In this document: piece by piece, positions 1-13,524 of the stretch | Position numbering within the stretch: position 1 is the stretch's first letter | Layout of the letters: each line of letters begins with the position of its first letter | Assembly: GCA_964016885.1 (NCBI GenBank) | Contig: OZ024743.1 | Location: 177,451,574 to 177,515,573 of the forward strand | Reading direction: 5' to 3' | DNA: 64,000 nt | DNA from: Eledone cirrhosa | Lineage: Eukaryota > Mollusca > Cephalopoda > Octopoda > Eledonidae | Made by a program: the position numbers and the translations under genes | Notes under the pieces: generated by a model | Seen by the model: the letters and a program-made list of their open reading frames with translations, nothing else | Databases searched by the model: none | What the model was told of the DNA's origin: nothing

Positions 1-1386
1 TGTCAGATGTTATGAAAGTGTGATTAATGTGGAGAATGTTTTACATATTGTCAGATGTTATGAAAGTGGGATTCATGTGGAGAATGTTTTCCATATTGTC
101 AGATGTTATGAAAGTGGGATTAATGTGGAGAATGTTTTACATATTGTCAGATGTTATGAAAGTGGGATTCATGTGGAGAATGTTTTGCATATTGTCAGAT
201 GTTATGAAAGTGGGATTCATGTGGAGAATGTTTTGCATATTGTCAGATGTTATGAAAGTGGGATTCATGTGGAGAATGTTTTACATATTGTCCGATGTTA
301 TGAAAGTGGGATTCATGTGGAGAATGTTTTCCATTTTGTCAGATCTTATGAAAGTGGGATTCATGTGGAGTATGTTTTGCATATTGTCAGATCTTATGAA
401 ACTGGGATTCATGTGGAGAATGTTTTCGACATTGTCAGATGTTATGAAACTGGGATTCATGTGGAGAATGTTTTCCATATTTTCAGATGTTACGAAAGTG
501 GGATTCATGTGAGAATTTTTTTCCATATTGTCAGATATTGTGAAAGAGGGATTCATGTGGAGAATGTTTTGCATATTGTCAGATGTTATGAAAGTGGGAT
601 TCATGTGAGAATGTTTTACATATTGTCAGATGTTATGAAAGTGGCATTCATGTGGAGAATGTTTTGCATATTGTCAGATGTTATGAAAGTGGGATTAATG
701 TGGAGAATATTTTCTAAATTGTCAGATTTTATGAAAGTGGGATTCATGTGGAGAATGTTTTCCATATTGTCAGATGTTATGAAAGTGGGATTAATGTGGA
801 GAATGTTTTACATATTGTCAGATGTTATGAAAGTGGGATTCATGTGGAGAATGTTTTCCATATTGTCAGATCTTATGAAAGTGGGATTCATGTGGAGAAT
901 GTTTTACATATTGTCCGATGATATGAAAGTGGGCTTGATGTGGAGAATGTTTTCCATTTTGTCAGATGTTATGAAAGTGGGATTAATGTGGAGAATGTTT
1001 TGCATATTGTCAGATGTTATGAAAGTGGGATTCATGTTGAGAATGTTTTACATATTGTCATATCTTATGAAAGTGGGATTCATTTGGAGAATGTTTTGCA
1101 TATTGTTAGATCTTATGAAAGTGGGATTCATGTGGAGAATGTTTTCCATATTGTCAGATCTTATGTAAGTGGGATTCATGTGGAGAATGTTTTGTATATT
1201 GTTAGATGTTATGAATGTGGGATTAATGTGGAGAATGTTTTCCATATTGTCAGATGTTGTGAAAGTGGGATTAATGTGGAGAATATTTTCCATATTGTCA
1301 GATGTTATGAAAGTGGGATTCATGTGGAGAATGTTTTGCATATTGTCAGATGCTATGAAAGTGCGATTGATGTGGAGAATGTTTTG

Positions 1387-1495
1387 CATTATCTGATCTA
1401 ATGGAGAATGTGGAGAATGCATTATATGTGGAGAATGCATTATATGTGGAGAATGCATTATATGTGGAGAATGTTTTGCATTATCTGATCTTATG
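1387..1495. repeat. 18-bp sub-repeat cassette inside the 48-bp array, copy 1
   Basis: The 48-bp rhythm is interrupted by a short run of an 18-bp repeat (GGAGAATGCATTATATGT), flanked on both sides by GCATTATCTGATC. It looks like a local expansion of the GGAGAATG part of the unit. The same cassette occurs only at two other places in the array, so it marks segmental duplication. Confidence 0.9.
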
Positions 1496-3420
1496 AAAGT
1501 GGGATTCATGTGGAGAATGTTTTCCATTTTGTCAGATGTTATGAAAGTGGGATTAATGTGGAGAATGTTTTACATATTGTCAGATGATATGAAAGTGCGA
1601 TTTATGTGGAGAATGTTTTGCATATTGTTTGATCTTATGAAAGTGGGATTCATGTGGAGAATGTTTTCCATATTGTCAGATGTTATGAAAGTGGGATTCA
1701 TGTGGAGAATGTTTTCCATATTGTCAGATCTTATGAAAGTGGGATTCATGTGGAGAATGTTTTGCATATTGTCAGATCTTATGAAAGTGGGATTCATGTG
1801 GAGAATGTTTTCCATATTGTCAGATGTTATGAAATTGGGATTCATGTGGAGAACGTTTTGCATATTGTCAGATGTTATGAAAGTGGGATTCATGTGGAGA
1901 ATGTTTTCCATATTGTCATATCTCATGAAAATGGGATTCATGTGGAGAATATTTCCCATATTGTCAGATGTTATGAAAATGGGATTCATGTGGAGAATGT
2001 TTTGCATATTGTCAGATGTTATGAAAGTGGGATTCATGTGGAGAATGTTTTCCATTTTGTCAAATGTTACAAATGTAGGATTCATGCGGAGAATGTTTTG
2101 CATATTGTCAGATCTTATGGAAGTGGGATTCATGTGGAGAATGCTTTGCATATTGTCAGATGTTATGAAAGTGGGATTAATGTGGAAAATATTTTCTATA
2201 TTGTCAGATTTTATGAAAGTGGGATTCATGTGGAGAATGTTTTCCATATTGTCAGATGTTATGAAAGTGGGATTCATGTGGAGAATATTTTACATATTGT
2301 CAGATGTTATGAAAGTGGGATTCATGTGGACAATGTTTTCCATATTGTCAGATGTTATGAAAGTGGGATTCATGTGGAGAATGTTTTCCATATTGTCAGA
2401 TGTTATGAAAGTGGGATTAATCTGGAGAATGTTTTACATATTGTCAGATGTTATGAAAGTGGGATTCATGTGGACAATGTTTTCCATATTGTCAGATGTT
2501 ATGAAAGTAGGATTCATGTGGAGAATGTTTTACATATTGTCAGATGTTTTGAAAGTGGGATTCATGCGGAGAATGTTTTCAATATTGTCAGATGTTATGA
2601 AAGTGGCATTAATGTGGACAATGTTTTCCATATTGTTAGATGTTATGAAAGTGGGATACATGTGGAGAATGTTTTACATATTGTCAGATGTTATGAAAGT
2701 AGGATTCATGCGGAGAATGTTTTCCATATTGTCAGTTGTTATGAAAGTGGGATTAATGTGGACAATGTTTTCCATATTGTCAGATGTTATGAAAGTGGGA
2801 GTCATGTGGAGAATGTTTTGCATATTGTCAGATCTTATGAAAGAGGGATTCATGTGGAGAATGATTCCAATATTGTCAGATGTTATGAAAGTGGGATTCA
2901 TGTGGAGAATGTTTTGCATATTGTCAGATGTTATGAAAGTGGGATTCACGTGGAGAATGTTTTCCATATTGTCAGATGTTATGAAAGTGGGATTCATGTG
3001 GAGAATGTTTTGCATATTGTCAGATGTTTTGAAAGTGGGATTCATGTGGAGAATGTTTTCCATATTGTCAGATGTTATGAAACTGGGATTCATGTGGAGA
3101 ATGTTTTCCATATTTTCAGATGTTACGAAAGTGTGATTCATGTGAGAATTTTTTACCATATTGTCAGTTAGTATGAAAGTGGGATTAATCTGGTGAATGT
3201 TTTACATGTTGTCAGATGTTATGAAAGTGGGATTCATGTGGAGAATGTTTTGCATATTGTCAGATGTTATGAAAGTGGGATTAATGTGGAGAATGTTTTA
3301 CATATTGTCAGATGTTATGAAAGTGGGATTCATGTGGAGAATGTTTTGCATATTGTCAGATGTTATGAAAGTGTGATTAATGTGGAGAATGTTTTACATA
3401 TTGTCAGATGTTATGAAAGT

Positions 3421-4790
3421 GGGATTCATGTGGAGAATGTTTTCCATATTGTCAGATGTTATGAAAGTGGGATTAATGTGGAGAATGTTTTACATATTGT
3501 CAGATGTTATGAAAGTGGGATTCATGTGGAGAATGTTTTGCATATTGTCAGATGTTATGAAAGTGGGATTAATGTGGAGAATGTTTTACATCTTGTCAGA
3601 TGTTATGAAAGTGGGATTCATGTGGAGAATGTTTTGCATATTGTCAGATGTTATGAAAGTGGGATTCATGTGGAGAATGTTTTACATATTGTCCGATGTT
3701 ATGAAAGTGGGATTCATGTGGAGAATGTTTTCCATTTTGTCAGATCTTATGAAAGTGGGATTCATGTGGAGTATGTTTTGTATATTGTCAGATCTTATGA
3801 AACTGGGATTCATGTGGAGAATGTTTTCGACATTGTCAGCTGTTATGAAACTGAGATTCATGTGGAGAATGTTTTCCATATTTTCAGATGTTACGAAAGT
3901 GGGATTCATGTAAAAATTTTTTTCCATATTGTCAGATATTGTGAAAGTGGGATTCATGTGGAGAATGTTTTGCATATTGTCAGATGTTATGAAAGTGGGA
4001 TTCATGTGAGAATGTTTTACATATTGTCAGATGTTATGAAAGTGGCATTCATGTGGAGAATGTTTTGCATATTGTCAGATGTTATGAAAGTGGGATTAAT
4101 GTGGAGAATATTTTCTAAATTGTCAGATTTTATGAAAGTGGGATTCATGTGGAGAATGTTTTCCATATTGTCAGATGTTATGAAAGTGGGATTAATGTGG
4201 AGAATGTTTTACATATTGTCAGATGTTATGAAAGTGGGATTCATGTGGAGAATGTTTTCCATATTGTCAGATCTTATGAAAGTGGGATTCATGTGGAGAA
4301 TGTTTTACATATTGTCCGATGATATGAAAGTGGGCTTGATGTGGAGAATGTTTTCCATTTTGTCAGATGTTATGAAAGTGGGATTAATGTGGAGAATGTT
4401 TTGCATATTGTCAGATGTTATGAAAGTGGGATTCATGTTGAGAATGTTTTACATATTGTCATATCTTATGAAAGTGGGATTCATTTGGAGAATGTTTTGC
4501 ATATTGTTAGATCTTATGAAAGTGGGATTCATGTGGAGAATGTTTTGCATATTGTCAGATCTTATGTAAGTGGGATTCATGTGGAGAATGTTTTGTATAT
4601 TGTTAGATGTTATGAATGTGGGATTAATGTGGAGAATGTTTTCCATATTGTCAGATGTTGTGAAAGTGGGATTAATGTGGAGAATATTTTCCATATTGTC
4701 AGATGTTATGAAAGTGGGATTCATGTGGAGAATGTTTTGCATATTGTCAGATGCTATGAAAGTGCGATTTATGTGGAGAATGTTTTGCAT
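3421..4790. repeat. Duplicated satellite segment (matches 20-1,390 at +3,401 bp)
   Basis: The order of variant units here repeats that of the left end of the window at a constant offset of 3,401 bp. It includes the rare 47-bp units with a missing G (ATGTGAGAATG), the TTTTTTTCCATATTG variant and the GATGATATGAAAGTGGGC unit. The offset is not a multiple of 48 because 46-47-bp units lie between the copies. A related stretch lies near 9,800-10,690 at +9,301 bp from the left copy. Edges are approximate. Confidence 0.75.
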
Positions 4791-7700
4791 ATTGTTTGAT
4801 CTTATGAAAGTGGGATTCATGTGGAGAATGTTTTCCATATTGTCAGATGTTATGAAAGTGGGATTCATGTGGAGAATGTTTTCCATATTGTCAGATCTTA
4901 TGAAAGTGGGATTCATGTGGAGAATGTTTTGCATATTGTCAGATCTTATGAAAGTGGGATTCATGTGGAGAATGTTTTCCATATTGTTAGATGTTATGAA
5001 ATTGGGATTCATGTGGAGAACGTTTTGCATATTGTCAGATGTTATGAAAGTGGGATTCATGTGGAGAATGTTTTCCATATTGTCATATCTCATGAACATG
5101 GGATTCATGTGGATAATGTTTCCCATATTGTCAGATGTTATGAAAATGGGATTCATGTGGAGAATGTTTTGCATATTGTCAGATGTTATGAAAGTGGGAT
5201 TCATGTGGAGAATGTTTTCCATATTGTCAGATGTTATGAAAGTGGGATTCATGTGGAGAATATTTTACATATTGTCAGATGTTATGAAAGTGGGATTCAT
5301 GTGGACAATGTTTTCCATATTGTCAGATGTTATGAAAGTGGGATTCATGTGGAGAATGTTTTCCATATTGTCAGATGTTATGAAAGTGGGATTAATCTGG
5401 AGAATGTTTTACATATTGTCAGATGTTATGAAAGTGGGATTCATGTGGACAATGTTTTCCAAATTGTCAGATGTTATGAAAGTAGGATTCATGTGGAGAA
5501 TGTTTTACATATTGTCAGATGTTTTGAAAGTGGGATTCATGCGGAGAATGTTTTCAATATTGTCAGTTGTTATGAAAGTGGCATTAATGTGGACAATGTT
5601 TTCCATATTGTCAGATGTTATGAAAGTGGGATACATGTGGAGAATGTTTTACATATTTTCAGATGTTATGAAAGTAGGATTCATGCGGAGAATGTTTTCC
5701 ATATTGTCAGTTGTTATGAAAGTGGGATTAATGTGGACAATGTTTTCCATATTGTCAGATGTTATGAAAGTGGGATTCATGTGGAGAATATTTTGCATAT
5801 TTTCAGATCTTATGAAAGTGGGATTCATGTGGAGAATGCTTTCCATATTGTCAGATGTTATGAAAGTTGGATTCATGTGAGAATGTTTTCCATATTGTCA
5901 GATGTTATGAAAGTGGGATTCATGTGGAGAATGTTTTGCATATTGTCAGATCTTATGGAAGTGGGATTCATGTGGAGAATGTTTTGCATATTGTCAGATG
6001 TTATGAAAGTGGGATTAATGTGGAGAATGTTTTCCATATTGTCAGATGTTATGAAAGTGGGATTCATGTGGAGAATGTTTTCCATATTGTCATATTTTAT
6101 GAACGAGGGATTCATGTGGAGAATGTTTTCCATATTGTCAGATGTTCTGAAAGTGGGATTAATGTGGAGAATGTTTTCCATATTGTCAGATGTTATGAAA
6201 GTGGGATTCACGTGGAGAATGTTTTAGATATTGTCAGATGTTATGAAAGTGGGATTTAGGCGGAGAATGTTTTCCATATTGTCAGATGTTATGAAAGTGG
6301 GATTAATGTGGACAATGTTTTCCATATTGTCAGATGTTATGAAAGAGGGATTCATGTGGAGAATGTTTTACATATTGTCAGATGTTATGAAAGTGGGATT
6401 CATGCGGAGAATGTTTTCCATTTTGTCAGATGTTATGAAAGTGGGATTAATGTGGACAATGTTTTCCATATTGTCAGATGTTATGAAAGTGGGATTCATG
6501 TGGAGAATATTTTGCATATAGTCAGATCTTATGAAAGTGGGATTCATGTGGAGAATGCTTTCCATATTGTCAGATTTTATGAAAGTGGGATTAATGTGGA
6601 GAATGTTTTACATATTGTCAGATGTTATGAAAGTGGGATTCATGTGGAGAATGTTTTACATATTGTCAGATCTTTTGAAAGTGGGATTGATGCGGAGAAT
6701 GTTTTCAATATTGTCAGATGTTATGAAAGTGGCATTAATGTGGACAATGTTTTCCATATTGTCAGATGTTATGAAAGTGGGATACATGTGGAGAATGTTT
6801 TACATATTGTCAGATGTTATGAAAGTAGGATTCATGCGGAGAATGTTTTCCATATTGTCAGTTGTTATGAAAGTGGGATTAATGTGGACAATGTTTTCCA
6901 TATTGTCAGATGTTATGAAAGTGGGATTCATGTGGAGAATATTTTGCATATTGTCAGATTTTATGAAAGTGGGATTCATGTGGAGAATGCTTTCCATATT
7001 GTCAGATGTTATGAAAGTTGGATTCATGTGAGAATGTTTTCCATATTGTCAGATGTTATGAAAGTGGGATTCATGTGGAGAATGTTTTGCATATTGTCAG
7101 ATCTTATGGAAGTGGGATTCATGTGGAGAATGTTTTGCATATTGTCAGATGTTATGAAAGTGGGATTAATGTGGAGAATGTTTTCCATATTGTCAGATGT
7201 TATGAAAGTGGGATTCATGTGGAGAATGTTTTCCATATTGTCAGATTTTATGAACGAGGGATTCATGTGGAGAATGTTTTCCATATTGTCAGATGTTCTG
7301 AAAGTGGGATTAATGTGGAGAATGTGTTAGATATTGTCAGATGTTATGAAAGTGGGATTTAGGCGGAGAATGTTTTCCATATTGTCAGATTTTATGAAAG
7401 TGGGATTCATGTGGAGAATGCTTTCCATATTGTCAGATTTTATGAAAGTGGGATTAATGTGGAGAATGTTTTACATATTGTCAGATGTTATGAAAGTGGG
7501 ATTCATGTGGAGAATGTTTTACATATTGTCAGATCTTATGAAAGTGGGATTCATGTGGAGAATGTTTTGCATATTGTCAGATGTTTATGAAAGTGGGATT
7601 CATGTGGAGAATATTTTGCATATTGTCAGATCTTATGAAAGTGGGATTCATGTGGAGAATGTTTTCCATATTGTCAGATGTTATGAAAGTGGGATTAATG

Positions 7701-10686
7701 TGGAGAATGTTTTCCATATTGTCAGATGTTATGAAAGTGGGATTCATGTGTAGAATGTTTTACATATTGTCAGATGTTATGAAATTGGGATTCACATGGA
7801 GAATGTTTTACATATTGTCAGATGTTATGAAAGTGGGATTAATGTGGAGAATATTTTCTATATTGTCAGATTTTATGAAAGAGGGATTCATGTGGAGAAT
7901 GTTTTCCATATTGTCAGATGTTCTGAAAGTGGGATTAATGTGGAGAATGTTTTACATATTGTCAGAGGTTATGAAAGTGGGATTCATGTGGACAATGTTT
8001 TCCATATTGCCAGATGTTATGAAAGTGGGATTCACGTGGAGAATGTTTTAGATATTGTCAGATGTTATGAAAGTGGGATTTTTGCGGAGAATGTTTTCCA
8101 TATTGTCAGATGTTATGAAAGTGGGATTAATGTGCACAATGTTTTCCATATTGTCAGATGTTATGAAAGTGGGATTCATGTGGAGAATGTTTTACATATT
8201 GTCAGATGTTATGAAAGTGGGATTCATGCGGAGAATGTTTTCCATTCTGTCAGATGTTATGAAAGTGGGATTAATGTGGACAATGTTTTGCATATTGTCA
8301 GATGTTATGAAAGTGGGATTCATGTGGAGAATATTTTGCATATTGTCAGATCTTATGAAAGTGGGATTCATGTGGAGAATGCTTTCCATATTGTCAGATT
8401 TTATGAAAGTGGGATTAATGTGGAGAATGTTTTACATATTGTCAGATGTTATGAAAGTGGGATTCATGTGGAGAATGTTTTACATATTGTCAGATCTTAT
8501 GAAAGTGGGATTCATGTGGAGAATGTTTTGCATATTGTCAGATGTTATGAAAGTGGGACTCATGTGGAGAATATTTTGCATATTGTCAGATCTTATGAAA
8601 GTGGGATTCATTTGGAGAATGTTTTGCATATTGTGAGATCTTATGAAAGTGGGATTCATGTGGAGAATGTTTTGCATATTGTCAGATCTTATGTAAGTGG
8701 GATTCATGTGGAGAATGTTTTGCATACCGTTAGATGTTATGAATGTGGGATTAATGTGGAGAATGTTTTCCATATTGTCAGATGTTGTGAAAGTGGGATT
8801 AATGTGGAGAATATTTTCCATATTGTCAGATGTTATGAAAGTGGGATTCATGTGGAGAATGTTTTGCATATTGTCAGATGCTATGAAAGTGCAATTGATG
8901 TGGAGAATGTTTTGCATATTGTCTGATCTTATAAAAGTGGGATTCATGTGGAGAATGTTTTCCATATTGTCAGATGTTATGAAAGTGGGATTCATGTGGA
9001 GAATGTTTTCCATATTGTCAGATCTTATGAAAGTGGGATTCATGTGGAGAATGTTTTGCATATTGTCAGATCTTATGAAAGTGGGATTCATGTGGAGAAT
9101 GTTTTCCATATTGTCAGATGTTATGAAATTGGGATTCATGTGGAGAATGTTTTGCATATTGTCAGATGTTATGAAAGTGGGATTCATGTGGAGAATGTTT
9201 TCCATTTTGTCAAATGTTACAAATGTAGGATTCATGCGGAGAATGTTTTGCATATTGTCAGATGTTATGAAAGTGGGATTAATGTGGAAAATATTTTCTA
9301 TATTGTCAGATTTTATGAAAGTGGGATACATGTGGAGAATGTTTTCCATATTGTCAGATGTTATGAAAGTGGGATTAATGTGGAGAATGTTTTACATATT
9401 GTCAGATGTTATGAAAGTGGGATACATGTGGAGAATGTTTTACATATTGTCAGATGTTATGAAAGTAGGATTCATGCGGAGAATGTTTTCCATATTGTCA
9501 GATGTTATGAAAGTGGGATTAATGTGGACAATGTTTTCCATATTGTCAGATGTTATGAAAGTGGGATTCATGTGGAGAATATTTTGCATATTGTCAGATC
9601 TTATGAAAGTGGGATTCATGTGGAGAATGCTTTCCATATTGTCAGATGCTACAAAAGTGGGATTCATGTTGAGAATGTTTTGCATATTGTCAGATGTTAT
9701 GAAAGTTGGATTAATGTGGAGAATGTTTTACATATTGTCAGATGTTATGAAAGTGGGATTCATGTGAGAATGTTTTCCATATTTTCAGATGTTACGAAAG
9801 CGGGATTCATGTGAGAATTTTTTTCCATATTGTCAGATGTTATGAAAGTGGGATTCATGTGGAGAATGTTTTGCATATTGTCAGATGTTATGAAAGTGGG
9901 ATTCATGTGAGAATGTTTTACATATTGTCAGATGTTATGAAAGTGGCATTCATGTGGAGAATGTTTTGCATATTGTCAGATGTTATTAAAGTTGGATTAA
10001 TGTGGAGAATATTTTCTAAATTGTCAGATTTTATGAAAGTGGGATTCATGTGGAGAATGTTTTCCATATTGTCAGATGTTATGAAAGTGGGATTAATGTG
10101 GAGAATGTTTTACATATTGTCAGATGTTATGAAAGTGGGATTCATGTGGAGAATGTTTTCCATATTGTCAGATCTTATGAAATGGGATTCATGTGGAGAA
10201 TGTTTTACATATTGTCCGATGATATGAAAGTGGGCTTCATGTGGAGAATGTTTTCCATTTTGTCAGATGTTATGAAAGTGGGATTAATGTGGAGAATGTT
10301 TTGCATATTGTCAGATGTTATGAAAGTGGGATTCATGTGGAGAATGTTTTACATATTGTCATATCTTATGAAAGTGGGATTCATTTGGAGAATGTTTTGC
10401 ATATTGTTAGATCTTATGAAAGTGGGATTCATGTGGAGAATGTTTTGCATATTGTCAGATCTTATGTAAGTGGGATTCATGTGGAGAAGGTTTTGCATAT
10501 TGTTAGATGTTATGAATGTGGGATTAATGTGGAGAATGTTTTCCATATTGTCAGATGTTGTGAAAGTGGGATTAATGTGGAGAATATTTTCCATATTGTC
10601 AGATGTTATGAAAGTGGGATTCATGTGGAGAATGTTTTGCATATTGTCAGATGCTATGAAAGTGCGATTGACGTGGAGAATGTTTT

Positions 10687-10793
10687 GCATTATCTGATCT
10701 TATGGAGAATGTGGAGAATGCATTATATGTGGAGAATGCATTATATGTGGAGAATGCATTATATGTGGAGAATGTTTTGCATTATCTGATCTT
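10687..10793. repeat. 18-bp sub-repeat cassette, copy 2
   Basis: Same 18-bp run and the same GCATTATCTGATC flanks as the cassette near 1,390, offset by about 9,301 bp. Flanking 48-bp units on both sides also match, so the cassette travelled within a larger duplicated block. Confidence 0.9.
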
Positions 10794-11832
10794 ATGAAAG
10801 TGGGATTCATGTGGAGAATGTTTTCCATTTTGTCAGATGTTATGAAAGTGGGATTAATGTGGAGAATGTTTTACATATTGTCAGATGCTATGAAAGTGCG
10901 ATTTATGTGGAGAATGTTTTGCATATTGTTTGATCTTATGAAAGTGGGATTCATGTGGAGAATGTTTTCCATATTGTCAGATGTTATGAAATTGGGATTC
11001 ATGTGGAGAATGTTTTGCATATTGTCAGATGTTATGAAAGTGGGATTCATGTGGAGAATGTTTTCCATATTGTCATATCTCATGAAAATGGGATTCATGT
11101 GGAGAATGTTTCCCATATTGTCAGATGTTATGAAAATGGGATTCATGTGGAGAATGTTTTGCATATTGTCAGATGTTATGAAAGTGGGATTCATGTGGAG
11201 AATGTTTTCCATTTTGTCAAATGTTACAAATGTAGGATTCATGCGGAGAATGTTTTGCATATTGTCAGATCTTATGGAAGTGGGATTCATGTGGAGAATG
11301 CTTTGCATATTGTCAGATGTTATGAAAGTGGGATTAATGTGGAAAATATTTTCTATATTGTCAGATTTTATGAAAGTGGGATTCATGTGGAGAATGTTTT
11401 CCATATTGTCAGATGTTATGAAAGTGGGATTAATCTGGAGAATGTTTTACATATTGTCAGATGTTATGAAAGTGGGATTCATGTGGACAATGTTTTCCAT
11501 ATTGTCAGATGTTATGAAAGTAGGATTCATGTGGAGAATGTTTTACATATTGTCAGATGTTATGAAAGTGGGATTCATGCGGAGAATGTTTTCAATATTG
11601 TCAGATGTTATGAAAGTGGCATTAATGTGGACAATGTTTTCCATATTTTCAGATGTTATGAAAGTGGGATACATGTGGAGAATGTTTTACATATTGTCAG
11701 ATGTTATGAAAGTAGGATTCATGCGGAGAATGTTTTCCATATTGTCAGTTGTTATGAAAGTGGGATTAATGTGGACAATGTTTTCCATATTGTCAGATGC
11801 TAGGAAAGTGCGATTGATGTGGAGAATGTTTT

Positions 11833-11940
11833 GCATTATCTGATCTTATGGAGAATGTGGAGAATGCATTATATGTGGAGAATGCATTATATGTGGAGAA
11901 TGCATTATATGTGGAGAATGTTTTGCATTATCTGATCTTA
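11833..11940. repeat. 18-bp sub-repeat cassette, copy 3
   Basis: Third copy of the cassette, about 1,146 bp to the right of copy 2. It is preceded by a unit with TAGGAAAGTGCG instead of TATGAAAGTGCG. The right-hand flanking units again match those of the other two cassettes. Confidence 0.9.
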
Positions 11941-13524
11941 TGAAAGTGGGATTCATGTGGAGAATGTTTTCCATTTTGTCAGATGTTATGAAAGTGTGAT
12001 TAATGTGGAGAATGTTTTACATATTGTCAGATGCTATGAAAGTGCGATTTATGTGGAGAATGTTTTGCATATTGTTTGATCTTATGAAAGTGGGATTCAT
12101 GTGGAGAATGTTTTCCATATTGTCAGATGTTATGAAAGTGGGATTCATGTGGAGAATGTTTTGCATATTGTCAGATCTTATGAAAGTGGGATTCATGTGG
12201 AGAATGTTTTCCATATTGTCAGATGTTATGAAATTGTGATTCATGTGGAGAATGTTTTGCATATTGTCAGATGTTATGAAAGTGGGATTCATGTGGAGAA
12301 TGTTTTCCATATTGTCATATCTCATGAAAATGGGATTCATGTGGAGAATGTTTCCCATATTGTCAGATGTTATGAAAATGGGATTCATGTGGAGAATGTT
12401 TTGCATATTGTCAGATGTTATGAAAGTGGGATTCATGTGGAGAATGTTTTCCATTTTGTCAAATGTTACAAATGTAGGATTCATGCGGAGAATGTTTTGC
12501 ATATTGTCAGATCTTATGGAAGTGGGATTCATGTGGAGAATGCTTTGTATATTGTCAGATGTTATGAAAGTGGGATTAATGTGGAAAATATTTTCTATAT
12601 TGTCAGATTTTATGAAAGTGGGATTCATGTGGAGAATGTTTTCCATATTGTCAGATGTTATGAAAGTGGGATTAATCTGGAGAATGTTTTACATATTGTC
12701 AGATGTTATGAAAGTGGGATTCATGTGGACAATGCTTTCCATATTGTCAGATGTTATGAAAGTAGGATTCATGTGGAGAATGTTTTACATATTGTCAGAT
12801 GTTATGAAAGTGGGATTCATGCGGAGAATGTTTTCAATATTGTCAGATGTTATGAAAGTGGCATTAATGTGGACAATGTTTTCCATATTGTCAGATGTTA
12901 TGAAAGTGGGATACATGTGGAGAATGTTTTACATATTGTCAGATGTTATGAAAGTAGGATTCATGCGGAGAATGTTTTCCATATTGTCAGTTGTTATGAA
13001 AGTGGGATTAATGTGGACAATGTTTTCCATATTGTCAGATGTTATGAAAGTGGGATTCATGCGGAGAATGCTTTCCATATTGTCAGATGTTACAAATGTG
13101 GGATTCATGTTGAGAATGTTTTGCATATTGTCAGATCTTATGAAAGTGGGATTCATGTTGTGAATGTTTTGCATACTGTCAGATCTTATGAAACTGGGAT
13201 TCATGTGGAGAATGCTTTCCATATTGTCAGATGTTACAAAAGTGGGATTCATGTTGAGAATGTTTTGCATATTGTCAGATGTTATGAAAGTTGGATTAAT
13301 GTGGAGAATGTTTTACATATTGTCAGATGTTATGAAAGTGGGATTCATGTGAGAATGTTTTCTATATTGTCAGATTTTATGAAAGAGGGATTCATGTGGA
13401 GAATATTTTCTATATTGTCAGATTTTATGAAAGAGGGATTCATGTGGAGAATATTTTCCATATTGTCAGATGTTATGAAAGTGGGATTCACGTGGAGAAT
13501 GTTTTCCATATTGTCAGATGTTAT

